Shown: piece by piece, positions 13,051-25,245 of the stretch
Position numbering within the stretch: position 1 is the first letter of the stretch
Layout of the letters: every line of letters begins with the position of its first letter
NCBI GenBank assembly: GCA_963969595.1
Contig: OZ018413.1
Span: 16,977,711 to 17,041,710, forward strand
From: Neckera pumila
Taxonomy: Eukaryota; Streptophyta; Bryopsida; Hypnales; Neckeraceae
Reading direction: 5' to 3'
Length of the DNA stretch: 64,000 bases
Position numbers and translations under genes: made by a program
The notes under the pieces: generated by a model
What the model was told of the DNA's origin: nothing
Seen by the model: the letters and a program-made list of their open reading frames with translations, nothing else
The model's database searches: none

Positions 13051-13320
13051 TATGGTGGCTATGGCGATGCCCGTGCAAGACGCTCCGTCCGTCCCCCACC
13101 CCAGCAAAGGTGGATGCAAAAAGCCCAATCAATCGCCGCTAAGGGAAAGCCAGTGCCGAACTCTGGCTTCGTTCGGAAGCACCGGCAGCCACTTGAATTC
13201 CTCTGCAACGACGCCTCCTTCCGACCTCACTGCCAGTCGTCTTTTCCGTTCTTCTCCGTCGCCGTCGTCGTCGCTGTCGTCGTCGTCGTCCTTGTCACTT
13301 CCTTGGTATTGGGCCTAAAT
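13050..13320. other. GC-rich segment with GTC microsatellite, coding status unknown
   Basis: Two overlapping plus-strand frames (13052-13318, 13114-13425) are open, but I recognise neither. They run into a (GTC)n microsatellite at about 13255-13290, which alone would create Ser- or Val-rich frames. It could be a divergent first exon or simply promoter DNA. Confidence 0.3.
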
Positions 13321-14439
13321 AGAATGTATGGGTTGGGCTACACTGATTTTTGCCTACGAGTGAAGGAGCAACTTAGCCTCACTAGAAAAAGATTAGGGTC
13401 ACCGCAAAAGAATTATTGTTTTTGAAATTAATACAAGAAATGTAACACTCCAATTTGCACTAATTGAAAACAGCGTGACCTTGGTAAATTAGTGTCATTA
13501 TAAAGACAAAGCAATTGTAGTGGTTGGTGTCATATCATTGTTAACCTAACATGGTGGAGGGGCCTTTTGCTTCCAAAGAAAGTAGAAGCCACCTAATTTT
13601 GAAAGTTCCAAAAAGATCCATTGTAGATTCCACCACCAACTCTATCAACTTCAGTGCCGAACACAGACAACATTTTCTTGATTTTGTCATAGGGTGAGGT
13701 GCCTTTTGCTTCCGCAGAAAGCGGAAGGCCCCCAATGCTTGAATGTTCCAAGAAAGATCCATTGTAGATTCCACCACCAATTCTATCAACTTCAGCGTCC
13801 AACAAGGACAACATTTTCTTGATTTTGCCGTGGGGTGGGGTGCCTTTTGCTTCTGCAGAAAGCAAAAGGCCCCCAATGCTTGAAAGTTCCAGAAAGATCC
13901 GTTGTAGATTCCACCACCAACTCTATCAACTTCAGCGCCCAACACGGACAATATTTTCTTGATTCTGTCATGGGATAGGGTGCCTTTTGCTTTCGCAGAA
14001 AGCGGAAGCCCCCCAACACTTGAAAGTTCTAGAAAAATCTGTTGTAGATTCCACCACCAATTCCATCAACTTCGGCGCCCAACATTGACAACATTTTCTT
14101 GACTTTGTTTTGTGTCTAGGCCAACTCACCAAACTTGTCCTTTAACATTGACAACCCAACAAAGAATTATCTCCAGCCTAGCCAATTTTATCTATACAAT
14201 TATAACTGAATTCCCCCTAGGTATCTAGGAGAAATTATCTACTAATTGGGGAGAGCATATTCAAGTGGTTAACAATGTTATGCTGAACGAAGGCTCATTT
14301 ATAAAGACCCATTAGGAAGTCAAGTGACTTGGCCACCGATTTTTATTGTCACTGGCTTTTCATTCTTACATGTTAAGTAACGTTCATAAATCAAGCTACT
14401 CTACAGAAGTATCTCTCAACTCTATTTGGTTTAGCATGT
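13290..14439 (+). repeat. Direct duplication, copy 1
   Basis: Starts CCTTGTCACTTCCTTGG and ends near TTTAGCATG; the same order of blocks recurs at 14448-16203. It contains four units of a 140-bp tandem array (next entry). It lacks the TTAA element carried by copy 2 and so shows the empty insertion site near 14176-14190. Confidence 0.8.
13555..14115 (+). repeat. Tandem array, four units of about 140 bp
   Basis: The block CCTTTTGCTT recurs at about 13563, 13702, 13843 and 13983, each followed by AAGTTCCAGAAAGATCC, TGTAGATTCCACCACCAA and CATTTTCTTGA. Degenerate units continue in copy 2 of the larger duplication (14740-14960). Minus-strand frames across the array are repeat artefacts. Confidence 0.9.
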
Positions 14440-14447
14440 ATCATTGT

Positions 14448-16203
14448 CCTTGTCACTTCCTTGGTTCATCATTAGATTGGGCCTAAATTCAACGAGGGGC
14501 TACTAAATACTCCATAGTATGTATGGGTAGGGCTACACTAGTTTTTGCCTACTAGTGAATGAGGAATTAGCCTCACTAGAAAAATTAGGGTCACTGCAAA
14601 AAAATTATTTTTGTGGAAATTGGTATAACATATGTAACATTTCAATCTGCACTAATTGAAAATTAGTGTGACCTTATTAAACTAGTGTCACTATAACGAC
14701 AAATCAATTGTAGTGTGTGGTTTCATATCATTGTTAACCAAGCCGGGAGGGCTTTTGATACTATAGAAAGCCAGAAGCCTCCCAACACGGAAAGTTCTAG
14801 AAAAATCTGTTATAGATTCCACCACTAGCTCCATCAACTTCAACGCGCATCCAACATTGAAAGTTCCCAAAAAAACCTATTGTAGATTCCACCATGGCTC
14901 TGGCAACTCCGGTGCCCAACATTGATAGCACTTTCTTGACTTTGTCGTGTGCTTGGATATGGGCCACCTCACCAAACATGTCTCAGTGCTAACAACCCAG
15001 CAAGGAATTATCCTTAACCCCTAAAGGATTGAGGCCCTTTTTCTGCCAAAAAATACTCAAAACTGCCATTTCTATAGCAAAAAGTAAAAAAAATTGAAAA
15101 ATCTTTTTTCTTCACATCTAACCGTAGGATCTTTCACCTAACTAGTATGAGAGTGTGTGGAAATAATATCAGAATTTTTGACCACACAAATTGCAAGATA
15201 TCTACGTTTAAAGTGAAAAAAAACAAGTTTTTCAACATAGTGCAGGACTAGATTTTTGGACTTTGAACATTTTTGATTTAAATTTTTGCACTACAAGGTT
15301 TTGAGCTTTAAATCTTTGTAGTAAATAATTGAGTTGAGAGTCTAGGAGAAAAAAATGAAAATTCAAAAAAACTTAATTATCATTCTTTAAAAAGTTGTTA
15401 AGTAGAAGTAGATACGAGATAGAAGGAAAGTCTAAAATATTCATATATTTTAGATGGAATTAAAATGCACAAATCCCAAAGGTGAGATTGTTCTAGCAAG
15501 TAATATAAACCATGTAAAAAAAAAAAAAAAAAAATTTGAAAAATTGCATTCGGAAATGCATCCTAGAAGTTATTTTTTTCAAGAAGATGCTCTAATTGCC
15601 CGAAAAACAAGAATGTCCATAACTTTCTCATAACAAATCCAAATGAAATGAATCAAAGCTTTCCAAATAGACAAAAATATAATCTATGAGAAAATATATA
15701 TAAAAAAAATTCAAATTTTTGTCCATTTTTTTTTGCTGCCTAGGCTGCCTGCCGTCCCCTATTTTGGTCTTATTTGGTCATAACTTTTTTTCCCGGGTAC
15801 TGATTGTAAAATAAATTATATTCACACAAAGCTTATTAGTTTTTCTATCTTCAAAAAAAGTTTCAAAAATCACAGCAAAATTTCAGCCCGTAGGTACCTG
15901 CCCAAAAGCGCATTTGTCCCCCAAATGGACAACAGTCCTTTAGGGGTTAATTCAGCCAATTTCATATGTGCAATTATAATTAGATTCCCTCTAGATATCT
16001 AATTTGGGATTATACCTGTAACTAGGGGAATAGATTCAGGTGGTTAACAATATTATATTGAATAAAGGGTCATTTATAAAGATCCATTAGGAAGTCAAGT
16101 GACTTGGCCACCGCTTTTTGTTGTCACTTACTTTTCATTTTTACATGTTCATGAATCAAGCTACCTTATAGAAGTATCTCTCAATTCTATTTTGCGTAGC
16201 ATG
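14448..16203 (+). repeat. Direct duplication, copy 2 (split by a TTAA element)
   Basis: Matches copy 1 block for block: the TGGGCCTAAAT start, GGGCTACACT, TTAGCCTCACTAGAAAAA, the degraded 140-bp units, GTGGTTAACAAT and CATTAGGAAGTCAAGTGACT. Removing the 929-bp element plus one TTAA leaves about 820 bp; the shortfall against copy 1 is fewer 140-bp units. Confidence 0.8.
15018..15946 (+). mobile_element. TTAA transposon, 920-bp family, copy A
   Basis: 929 bp between TTAA at 15014-15017 and 15947-15950. Ends CCCCTAAAGGATT and AGTCCTTTAGGGG form an inverted repeat (12 of 13). It carries the subterminal box TAACCGTAGGATC about 100 bp from the left end and GTAGGTACCTGCCC about 45 bp from the right end. 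No open frame of note, so non-autonomous. Confidence 0.93.
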
Positions 16204-17911
16204 GGCAAGGAAGTGTGGTAATATTTCACACAATAGAATATTTTTTGAAAAGTCATTTTTATAGATTCTTGCAAGGTATTTTCATAGGATCACTATCATA
16301 GCCTTGCTTGTGACTTGGCCAAATTCTGCACTATGAAGTTTAGCTTACTTCTCTTATACAATTGCTAAAAATCCAATTTATTAAATTAGGTTTCTAATAA
16401 CATCCATTTATTTATTGCTAAGTATGTGTTTACGGCACTTGAGTATAATTTTGAGGGGGGGCTAGTATATAATGTGTGTAGGATTACATTGATTTATCCT
16501 AATTACATTGACACCAGTTTATCAAAGTGATACTATGTATAAAATAATTGAATTATTGTAGGTTGAAATATACTACTCTGAGTAATTTCTTATAACATTA
16601 AATTTTGTAGTGACACCCTTTTGTTATGTGACACTAATCCTCTCCCCTAGTCACTAATAGAACAAATCAACGTTAGTAGTGACGAGCTTAGAATGAGTTT
16701 CATTTAGAATTGGTACTACTAAATAGTGTGGATAGGGCTAGTGGTAAAAGCTTAGAGTGAGATCAACTTAAAGGTAGGATTAAATTGGATACACCCCAAA
16801 TAATACCCTGTCTAAAACCACCATCATTACTCTATATACATCTCTAAAATCAATGAAATATATACTTATGCTAAAGAAATGATTCCAAAACTTCTACCAA
16901 AAAAAAGTTTGACCTTCAGTAACTTTTGCATACCATATCCAAATGTCGCGTTCTTGAGTGCCTTGAAACCAAGAAAATATGAAAATTTACCAATCTAATA
17001 ATAGTAATAATAATAATTAGGCACAATAGCAAAAATCGTCGGTTTAGGGGATACATACCCACCTTAGAGTAGTAAATAGTGTAGGTAGGGAGTATTGTAG
17101 AGGGTTAATTTATTAGGTCATATAAAGTAGTTCGCTTGAAAAGCGATCATGGCACAAAGGTACATTTTTCTTTCTTCAATGTATGAGCAATGTACATTTC
17201 AAAAGGTGGTTGCTCTCAGTGACCACTGTGTTTCAATTTCAAAAATTCATAACTAATTCCAGAATGGTCCAAACAACATGAAACGACTTGGGTTTGACGC
17301 CAAGTCCATTTTTCTTCCTACAAAAATTTATTGAAAATTGTTTCCAAGGACTGTTTAGCTTCCCCCCAAAACGCAGCAATCAGCTCTAAAATGGTCGCCC
17401 TAAGAGCAGCGGCTAATAAGTTTCCTTACTGTCCAAGTGATGTTGAATTCTTCAGTCCAGACCAGGGCTCTGACTGGCTCCCCAGCCCCCCTGGCTTCAA
17501 TGCCCTTAATAAATATAGTGTGGTTTGAATCCCTTTGGATTGGTACAGTACAGTACTCTTGATGGTATTCTGCCAATTGTTGTATGGAACTATGGATTGG
17601 GCCACTCACTACTTAAGTACAGTACTGTACATTCATCTAGCGCTCTGTCAAATCAGCCAGTCAGGGATTTTATATTCAATTTTCCAAGGTAATGTAAATA
17701 GTGTAGCTAAATAGTGTAGGCATATCCATGATGGACCCTCTTCTCAAATACGTCCCTATCTACATCTGTCCTATGTTTGAGGAACTGAAATGTAGAATGT
17801 AGGGGGTAATTGGGAAGTCAATCCATGATGGATTTGCATATTTCTTTTTTATTCATATGTATAGAAAGAGACTTGTAGGCCAAACAGTGTTTATTCATCC
17901 ATATTGTGGCA
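16204..17911. other. AT-rich intergenic DNA, no gene seen
   Basis: Contains degraded pieces related to the 13.3-16.2 kb duplication (for example around 16450-16760). A small plus-strand frame at 17331-17528 has no recognisable features. Confidence 0.5.
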
Positions 17912-20469
17912 ATTCCTAAAAGATCGTGAGTGCAGATTTTGAACATGGAATGAACAGAAACACATCTAAAATTCACCAAAATGTGTTTTTTCATCCATCA
18001 ATTCTGTTTGAGGATTCTTAGTATATTAGTTCTTTAACATTTGTATGATTAAGATTATGAAGATTTTGCTTTGCAAATATTCTATAATTCAAAAGGTATC
18101 GGGAGGTCTAGCCTCAAAATACAACTTTTGGGGGGAATGCTGTCACGTGAGCGTGGAGTGGCGAGCGGCGAGCAAGGAGCGGGAAATAGTGAGCGGTGAG
18201 CATTGATTTGGAACAAAAAAAGAAAAAAAGAGGATGAATTTGGATGAAAAAATAAATAAATCTGGATGAAAAAATAGGATGATGTTGGATGAAAAAAGTG
18301 GATGATATTGGTTGAAAAAATGGATGATGTTTGGATGAAAAATTTGGATGATGTTGGATTAAAATATTTGATGGTGCTAGATGAAAAAATGGATGAAGAT
18401 AGGATGAAAAATTAAAAAAAGATAAAATGAAAGTAGCAGATAAAAATAGGATGAAAAGTATGCGGTTTGGAACTTTTAGAAAAATAAATCAAAAGCCTAT
18501 AACCGTGTAAGACGGGTATCTAAAATTGTGGATTACATTTGGCCCACAAATTATAGATTTTACATTCAAATATCCATAAGGGACCTATAGCCGTAAACTC
18601 TGGAATGGTTTCATTCTAAAGTAGAAAAGTTAACAGCAACTACTGACGCACATGAACTGAACATAACAATTGCATAAGATGCTTCTCAACTACAGATATA
18701 AGAATAGAATAATAATGCACACAAGAAATACATAATTACCTTATAAGTGCTTGGTACAAGAAGAGTGGATAAAAAATCTTTAACTCCATGAATTGATAAC
18801 AACGCCAATGACGAATGCATTGTGCTTAATGACAAAGGACCCAATGAAGTCAAATCATTGGCAGGCTAGGAAGTTGTCGTGGTGTTGGTTCACTCTAAAT
18901 TTAACATTAAAACTTGTACTTCAATTTTTGGGTTCTATTTTGAGTCCTAAAAAATTGTAAACACTTGGATTATCATAGATAATTAAAATCAAAGTCATTG
19001 TCTGGCATAAGCTCATCATCTTGATAATCAATATGTATTTTCTCCACCAAATGGCATATTTATTTTATAATTACCATAGAACTAATAAACTCCATGTCCA
19101 TATGAGCACAATCTTACAATAGATGTGTTACTTTTTCTATTTTTGTGTCCTTTATACCACAACATCACACCATGGTGACATTCTGATCAAGAGGATAGGT
19201 AGTTTAGGAGTTCAAAGGTGGTAATTGATGAATACATCATATGGTTGGAAAAAATATATGATGATTATCACAAAAGTAGATTCTTGCAAGAAACACCGAA
19301 TTTATTTTGTCACAATGAAAGTGAGTCACTTGTCATCTTCTATAGATTTTGAAGAATAAATATGATGAATTTGAAATTTTTAATTGAAATAATCTAAATT
19401 AATGGTAATCAAATCCTTTATTTTTCAAACATTTTATACTCAAAAATTCATTTTGTCACACTTTGAATTTTCAGGTTCATTTGTACAAGGTGACCATACA
19501 AAATTAAAGATCTAGAGTTGAAATCTATATGGTGTATTTCTGCAATAGGGGGCATGTGCCTACAAAGGAGCATCTAAAAATATATTATTTTATGTCCTCC
19601 ATGCCCATGCAAATAGGGCTCGCTTGCACAAGCACTTTTGAACTTTGAAGAGGGTTTCAGCTTCATTTTTTTTATTAAATTTGATCACTATCAAGTCTTT
19701 CAGTGAAATGGCCAATTTTTAGATTTTTTGGTTCATAATATTCTATTTATAAATTTTTTTATACCTCATTGTATCTATGTTTTGTATCAATCTGTCATTT
19801 TTTTACATAGACTTGTAGTACTACATTTAGTTGTTGACTTTTCCAATCAACAATTTAGGATTGTTCTAACTTATAGTACTCCTAGAAATTTGTAGTATTG
19901 GATACTAGAAATGCAGTTTTTGCTAGAACGCTAGAAAAATTGAATGGTGTTCCTTGCAATATTTCAGGTGGTGTTTTTGGTGGTCCAAGCAAAATCTCTA
20001 ACAAAAACAAAATCTGATGTGAAGACTACAAATTGCGTCAAATGCAATGACATTTAACACAGATGCAACAAAAAAACTTCAAATATGGCATTTCCATCAT
20101 GCATAGGAAATGCTGCAGGAAAGGACTTTAGCTAGACTATGCTAAAAGTTGAGCTGTCCTCAGTGTGTTGTGCCTTGCCATCAGACTCTACAACATCATC
20201 ATCTATGAACTGTAGAATGCAAGGATATAATAAATAGGCACTAGAAGTTGGCTTTGGATTTAGGATGGCAAACCTGTATAAAGAGCTAACTTTACAAAAA
20301 ATCCTAGATTTGCAAAAAATCTATGGTCTTGCAACTATACCTACCATGAAGCAACAACCTGCTCTTGAAGGTTTAGGGATAAAAAAATTTTGAACTCATA
20401 GTGAAACCCACCCCTCCACTGTTGAATTGAACAAAATGAAAATAAATTTTGTATCAAGACTCAATAAGC

Positions 20470-21290
20470 CACCTTTAGGACCCCTCTCTCGAAGTCAAGA
20501 GTCCCTTTAGGAGGTCTTCCCTAATGCAACTCTTACAACCAAAGTCTGCAATCAAAACAAGTTGCCTAACAAAAATTGAAAAATAAAACAAGAGGATTTG
20601 GAGAAAGTTTGAAAAGTTTCATAAGGTCCTCCCTTGGAAACCCCTCTTGGTGGAGAGAGGCCCTACGGAGGGTCTTCCCCTATGCAACTATTGCGGCCAA
20701 AGTTTGCAATTAGAACAACCTACTTCAAGAGGCCCTATGGAGGTTCTTCCCCTATGCAACTATTGCGGCCAAAATCTGCAGTTGGAACAACCTACTTTGA
20801 AAAAAAATTGGAAAATAAAACAAGAAGATTTGGAGAAAGTTTGAAAAGTTTCATAAGGTCCTCCTTTGGAAACTCCTCTTGGTGCCGAGAGTCCTGATGG
20901 AAGGTCCTCCCCCATGCAACTATTCTGGCCAAAGTTTGTAATTAGAACAACCTACTTTGAAAAAAATTGGAAAATAAAACAAAAAGATTTGGAAAAAGTT
21001 TGAAAAGTTTCATAAGGTCCTCCTTTGGAAACTCCTCTTGGTGCCGAGAGTCCTGATGGAAGGTCCTCCCCCATGCAACTATTGCGGCCAATGTCCGCAA
21101 TTAGAACAACCTACTTTGAAAAAAAATTGGAAAATAAAACAATAGGATTTGGAGAAAGTTTGAAAAGTTCTTTAAGGTCCTCTCTTGGAAACCCCTCTCT
21201 ATGCAGAGAGGCCTTTGAAGGGTCCAAACCTAAGCAAAATCAACCCAATACCTTTGTCCATTTGAAGAACTTTACATACTTGGTCACCCT
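20470..21290 (+). repeat. Tandem array of about 160-bp units inside the 6.7-kb transposon
   Basis: Units begin AAGGTCCTCC at about 20623, 20854, 21013 and 21174 and share GCCGAGAGTCCTGATGGAAG, CAACTATTGCGGCCAAAG and AACAACCTACTTTGAAAAA. The spacing is 159-161 bp, except for one interval carrying an extra partial unit. Open frames here are repeat artefacts. Confidence 0.88.
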
Positions 21291-22935
21291 AGAAACTTCT
21301 ATCAGCCCCGAGAGCCCCTATGGAGTGTTCAAAGTATGGAAATCTCGAACATTATTTTTCCAAAAAATAAATTCAATTGTTTCTTTTTTCAAAAAAAAAA
21401 TTTTCTTCCATACTTGATCACTCTATAAACTTGTCTTGGCCCCGAGAGACCCTTTGAACTGTTCGAAGCATAGAAATCTCAAACATTATTTTTCAAAAAA
21501 AAATAAAAATAAAATTTTTTATTTTTTATTTTTTATTTTTTATATTTTTCCATTCTTAGTCACCCTAGAAACCTCTATCAGCCCTGAGAGACCCTTTGGA
21601 GTGTTTGAAAAATGGAATTCTCAAACCTTATATTTCAAAAAAAAATAAAAATAAAAATTTAATTTAATTTTTTTTTTTTTCATTTATTTTTCTATACTTG
21701 GTCACCCTAGAAACCTCTCTCGGCCGAGAGACCCTTTGCAAAATTTGAAAAATGGAATTCTCAAAACTTTCCGTTCCAAAAAAAAATTTGTATTTCTTTT
21801 TTCTATTTTTTTTCTATACTTGGTCACCTCTGAAAACCTCTTTCGGTACAGAGAGACCCTTTGAGATATTTGAAGCATGGAATTTTCAAAACTTTTCTTT
21901 CCAAAAAATAAATAATTTTTTTTTTCACCTTTTTTTTTCATACTTGGTCACCTCTAGAAACCTCTTTTGGGCTTTGTTCCAAAATTTGAGTTTTCAACTT
22001 TCTCATAGGCACTTAGGCAGGTGGATACTTCATGGCATCATCCAGCGTTCTTGCAACAATCAAGTTCAAAAGAATATCATTATGGAATTTATGCATAGTG
22101 AATTTGTTTGCTTTTGTCTGTTTGATTTGTTCTTTGTGAAAGCTATAATACGTGTTGTGGACTGTAGACACCCGTTGCACCTCACTAACAAAATATTGGA
22201 TTGTTTTTGTTCTTGGGATGGGCACAAGTGAGGACCACATCCTCTTGGAATAATGAAAATGACTTAGGAAAAGTCACTACTTCCACTTTTCTATATGATA
22301 TTTTAAATCTAAGTTCTTTGGATGTTTTGACACTTTGTGGTGTAAAGTTGAGCTTATACATAGGATTGTTATGGTTATCTTTATATTTCATAAATATTGT
22401 GATTTTTTTTTACTCTAGTCTAAAATATTACATGTTTGAAGGAAAAAAATAGGGTGATTTTTTAGAACCAAGTTTTAATAAGATATATTTCAAAGGCTTT
22501 TTTAGCACATATTTGCTTGGACCATATGAATGGCTCAAAAAAATATGATGTTTATGATTTTTAGTGACATTGTGATGATTGTAAGAAATCTCTACGCCTG
22601 ATGACAGAAAAGACTATATAGAATATCTGGATAAGAAAAAAATAAGACTATGAGGATCCTTCTCAAGAAGCTGTGTAAATGGATCCCACTCTTAGACATG
22701 AAAATAAATGACTCGTGATAATTAGAATAACGACCTCCAGAAGGAATGTTCCAGAAACAGTTATTTTCTTTCATACTTGGTCACCCCTAAAAGCCTCTCT
22801 CAACCCCCAAGAGACCCTTTCAGATGTTTGAAGCATGGAATTTTATTTATTTTTAAATAAAAAAAAAAATCTATTTTTTTTTTTTTTTCATATTTGGTCA
22901 CCCCTAGAGGATATTCTATTGTCCCTTGCCTACGG
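21270..22935 (+). repeat. Degenerate tandem array, TACTTGGTCACCCTAGAAACC units
   Basis: About seven units of 120-150 bp, each with CTTGGTCACC, GAGAGACCCTTT and a run of A/T: near 21277, 21412, 21555, 21697, 21817, 21940 and, after about 800 bp of unrelated sequence, 22775 and 22893. GAGAGCCC-type blocks link it to the preceding array, suggesting a shared origin. Confidence 0.8.
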
Positions 22936-25245
22936 AAGCTAGGTCAAGCAAAGGGTTCCAGAAACCCTTTTAGGAAGATTGAACCTTTATATATATAGAG
23001 AGAGAAATCCTTTTAAACTCATTAGTTTTGTAATTGGAACAAGATTAATTCCATTAGCTAAATCCTCTGCTAGACACATTTTTTTCATCTACTTAGTGTT
23101 GACTTCAAATTATAATGATCACCCTTCCTGCTATTAAATTGCTTGTATAGAAGTATAAATAGTGAAGACCTCTAATTTCAAGTTCACAAAGTCAAAGTGA
23201 CTTCAAGAACCATCTTATGCTTGTAAATAGATGACTCATTTAGTCATATATATAAATAAATAAATAACAATTGAATGAAGTACAAATTTTCAATGTCTTG
23301 TTCATAAGGATTAAAAGCAAACATGTCTATATTATGCTAAAATTTGAAATTAATCATCAATTTTCTCAAAGTTCAAAATAGGTTTCTTTTCTACAAAAGA
23401 GGATCTGTTTAGGTATTGTACTCATTAATAAAGTTGTAGTGAGATTGAAAAGGCTAGTATTAGCATTTTAATTTTACCACTAACATTACAAGCAAATATA
23501 TTTTCAGTGTACCCATATTATGCATATGGCTTTAGAATCAAGATTCCATCATCTTCTTCATTTGCTTGTACTATGCATTCATAAATCCTTGAAGGACGCC
23601 ACGGCCGTTTTCCGACTGATGATTGACTTTGAAACAATTTGCAGAACAAAAAAGAATTGTTTTTCATGCAATTTTTTCAATTGCCGCATGGAATTTATAG
23701 AGTGTCCACCATCTCTAACATGGTGATAAAGTAGCAAAGTGCATGCTTTATTTTCATCTTTTCTCCTCTCTACTATGACTATTTGAAGTACAGATATTCA
23801 TTCCCTCAAAATCTGCCTGATGTCTTTATTTGGTCCCCCTTGTTCAAATATGTTGTCAACTGCATGTATTAGCTATTAAATTAGATAAAGTACTTGAAAA
23901 TTCTATTTCAACACTTCATGGTCATAGAGAAGCAATGATCACGGTGACTAGCCCATCTTTTAAGTGTTAATATTGTGCTTATTTTCTAACAATAATCCCT
24001 AACCATCTGAAAGAAGAATATTTTGGTTTAGTATTGTGATAGTTTTATTTTTATGCCTGCACAATGGCTTTCAATGTGAACACTTGTAAATTTTCACAAT
24101 AATAGGTATAATTGAGATTTGATGTATTATGTCTTCAAAACCCTAACCCAAATTTCTCCATAGTGGCATAGTTGCATAATTATATATTTTTGTGGTCATA
24201 GGTCCCTTACTACCAAAGATTGAGACAAGTGGATGCAAGTCTTCAATTTTTCCTTTTTTTGTAAGATTCTATATTTACTATTCTAATTTGTCCTCCTTTT
24301 TGTTTTTCATTTTTTTCCCAAGTTTTCCTAATTTTTTTTTCTTTGTCCCATTTTTCCTTCCTTTCTTCATCCATTCTTTTCATCCATTTCCATTTTTTAT
24401 TCATCTACTTTCATCAATTTTTTAGATGTTTTCATCCAATTTTTCATATACTTTCATCCTCTTCCATTTTTTATTCATCTACTTTCATCAATTTTTCAGA
24501 TATTTTCATCCATTTTTATATATTTTCATCCTCTTCCACTTTTTTTTCATCCAAAAATTTCATCCTATTGATTATCTATTTTCATCAATATTTTCATCTA
24601 CTTTCATCTATTTTTGAGTTTTTCCATCCACTTTTTTATTTACATTCATCCATGTTTTCATCCTCCACTCTTTTTTCCATCCAAAATTTTCATCTAGTTC
24701 TTAATATACTTTAATCTATATTTTAATCCAAATTTTTGTCTATTTTTATCCTTATTTTCTTTCCATTTTCATTAAACTTTTCATTATTCCGTCCAAAATC
24801 TATGCTCCCCGCTCACCAATCCCCGCTCCCCACTCGCCGCTCGCCGCTCTAAGCTCATGTGCTAGCAACGCTCCAACTTTTTCAATTCAAAAAATGACCC
24901 TTCAAATAACTATTTGAATAAAAAAATCAAATAAAAAATCTTCAAAAATTACTATAATTAGAATTCAATATTTTGATCTTACAAGAAAAAAATCTTTTAG
25001 AAATCGTAAATATTTAATCTACAATTGATTTTAGAAGGAATTTCCAATTTCTGGCTTCAAATTTTATTGAAAAATATTGGTATGTATTTTTGTTGATCTA
25101 ACCTTATGGATGTGATCTATAATTAGCATTTTATAACTATTGTTTGAAAGTCATCATTAAAATATTCTTTGAAATTGCATTTTATAATATATCTTCACAA
25201 TTTTGGAAATTTGGACACCCTTCCGGTCCTTCCTTTAGGGATTAA

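Larger units (their letters stand above)
18131..24874. mobile_element. 6.7-kb terminal-inverted-repeat transposon with GGATGAAAAA subterminal arrays
   Basis: The termini form an imperfect inverted repeat of about 80-90 bp that is GC-rich, unlike the AT-rich surroundings: the left has CACGTGAGCGTGGAGTGG and GGCGAGC units, and the right is its mirror. Flanks AACTTTTG (18123-18130) and AACTTTTT (24875-24882) look like an 8-bp target duplication; the uninterrupted relative at 43.8 kb has a single AACTTTTT. Just inside each TIR lies an array of GGATGAAAAA-type repeats (18220-18460, and the inverse at about 24300-24780). I see no transposase. The superfamily is unclear; 8 bp would suit hAT or P. 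Confidence 0.85.
17912..25241 (-). mobile_element. TTAA transposon, 570-bp family, copy C, split by a 6.7-kb transposon
   Basis: The two outer parts (about 17912-18130 and 24875-25241) join into a reverse-complement match to element E (42513-43998 without its insert). The right end TCCTTTAGGGA abuts TTAA at 25242-25245; the left end is decayed (AATTCCTAAAAGATCGTGAG). Without the insert it is about 576 bp. It also carries the empty site for insertion F. Confidence 0.85.

Noticed and set aside
13541..14019. Minus-strand repetitive frames with VESTMDLS-like units
   Set aside because: Translations of the 140-bp tandem array.
13555..14115. Regularly spaced repeats considered as a CRISPR array
   Set aside because: The units are contiguous 140-bp tandem copies without unique spacers, in a plant nuclear context.
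24192..24714. Phe/Ser/His-rich frames
   Set aside because: Translations of the TTTTTCATCC subterminal array of the 6.7-kb transposon.
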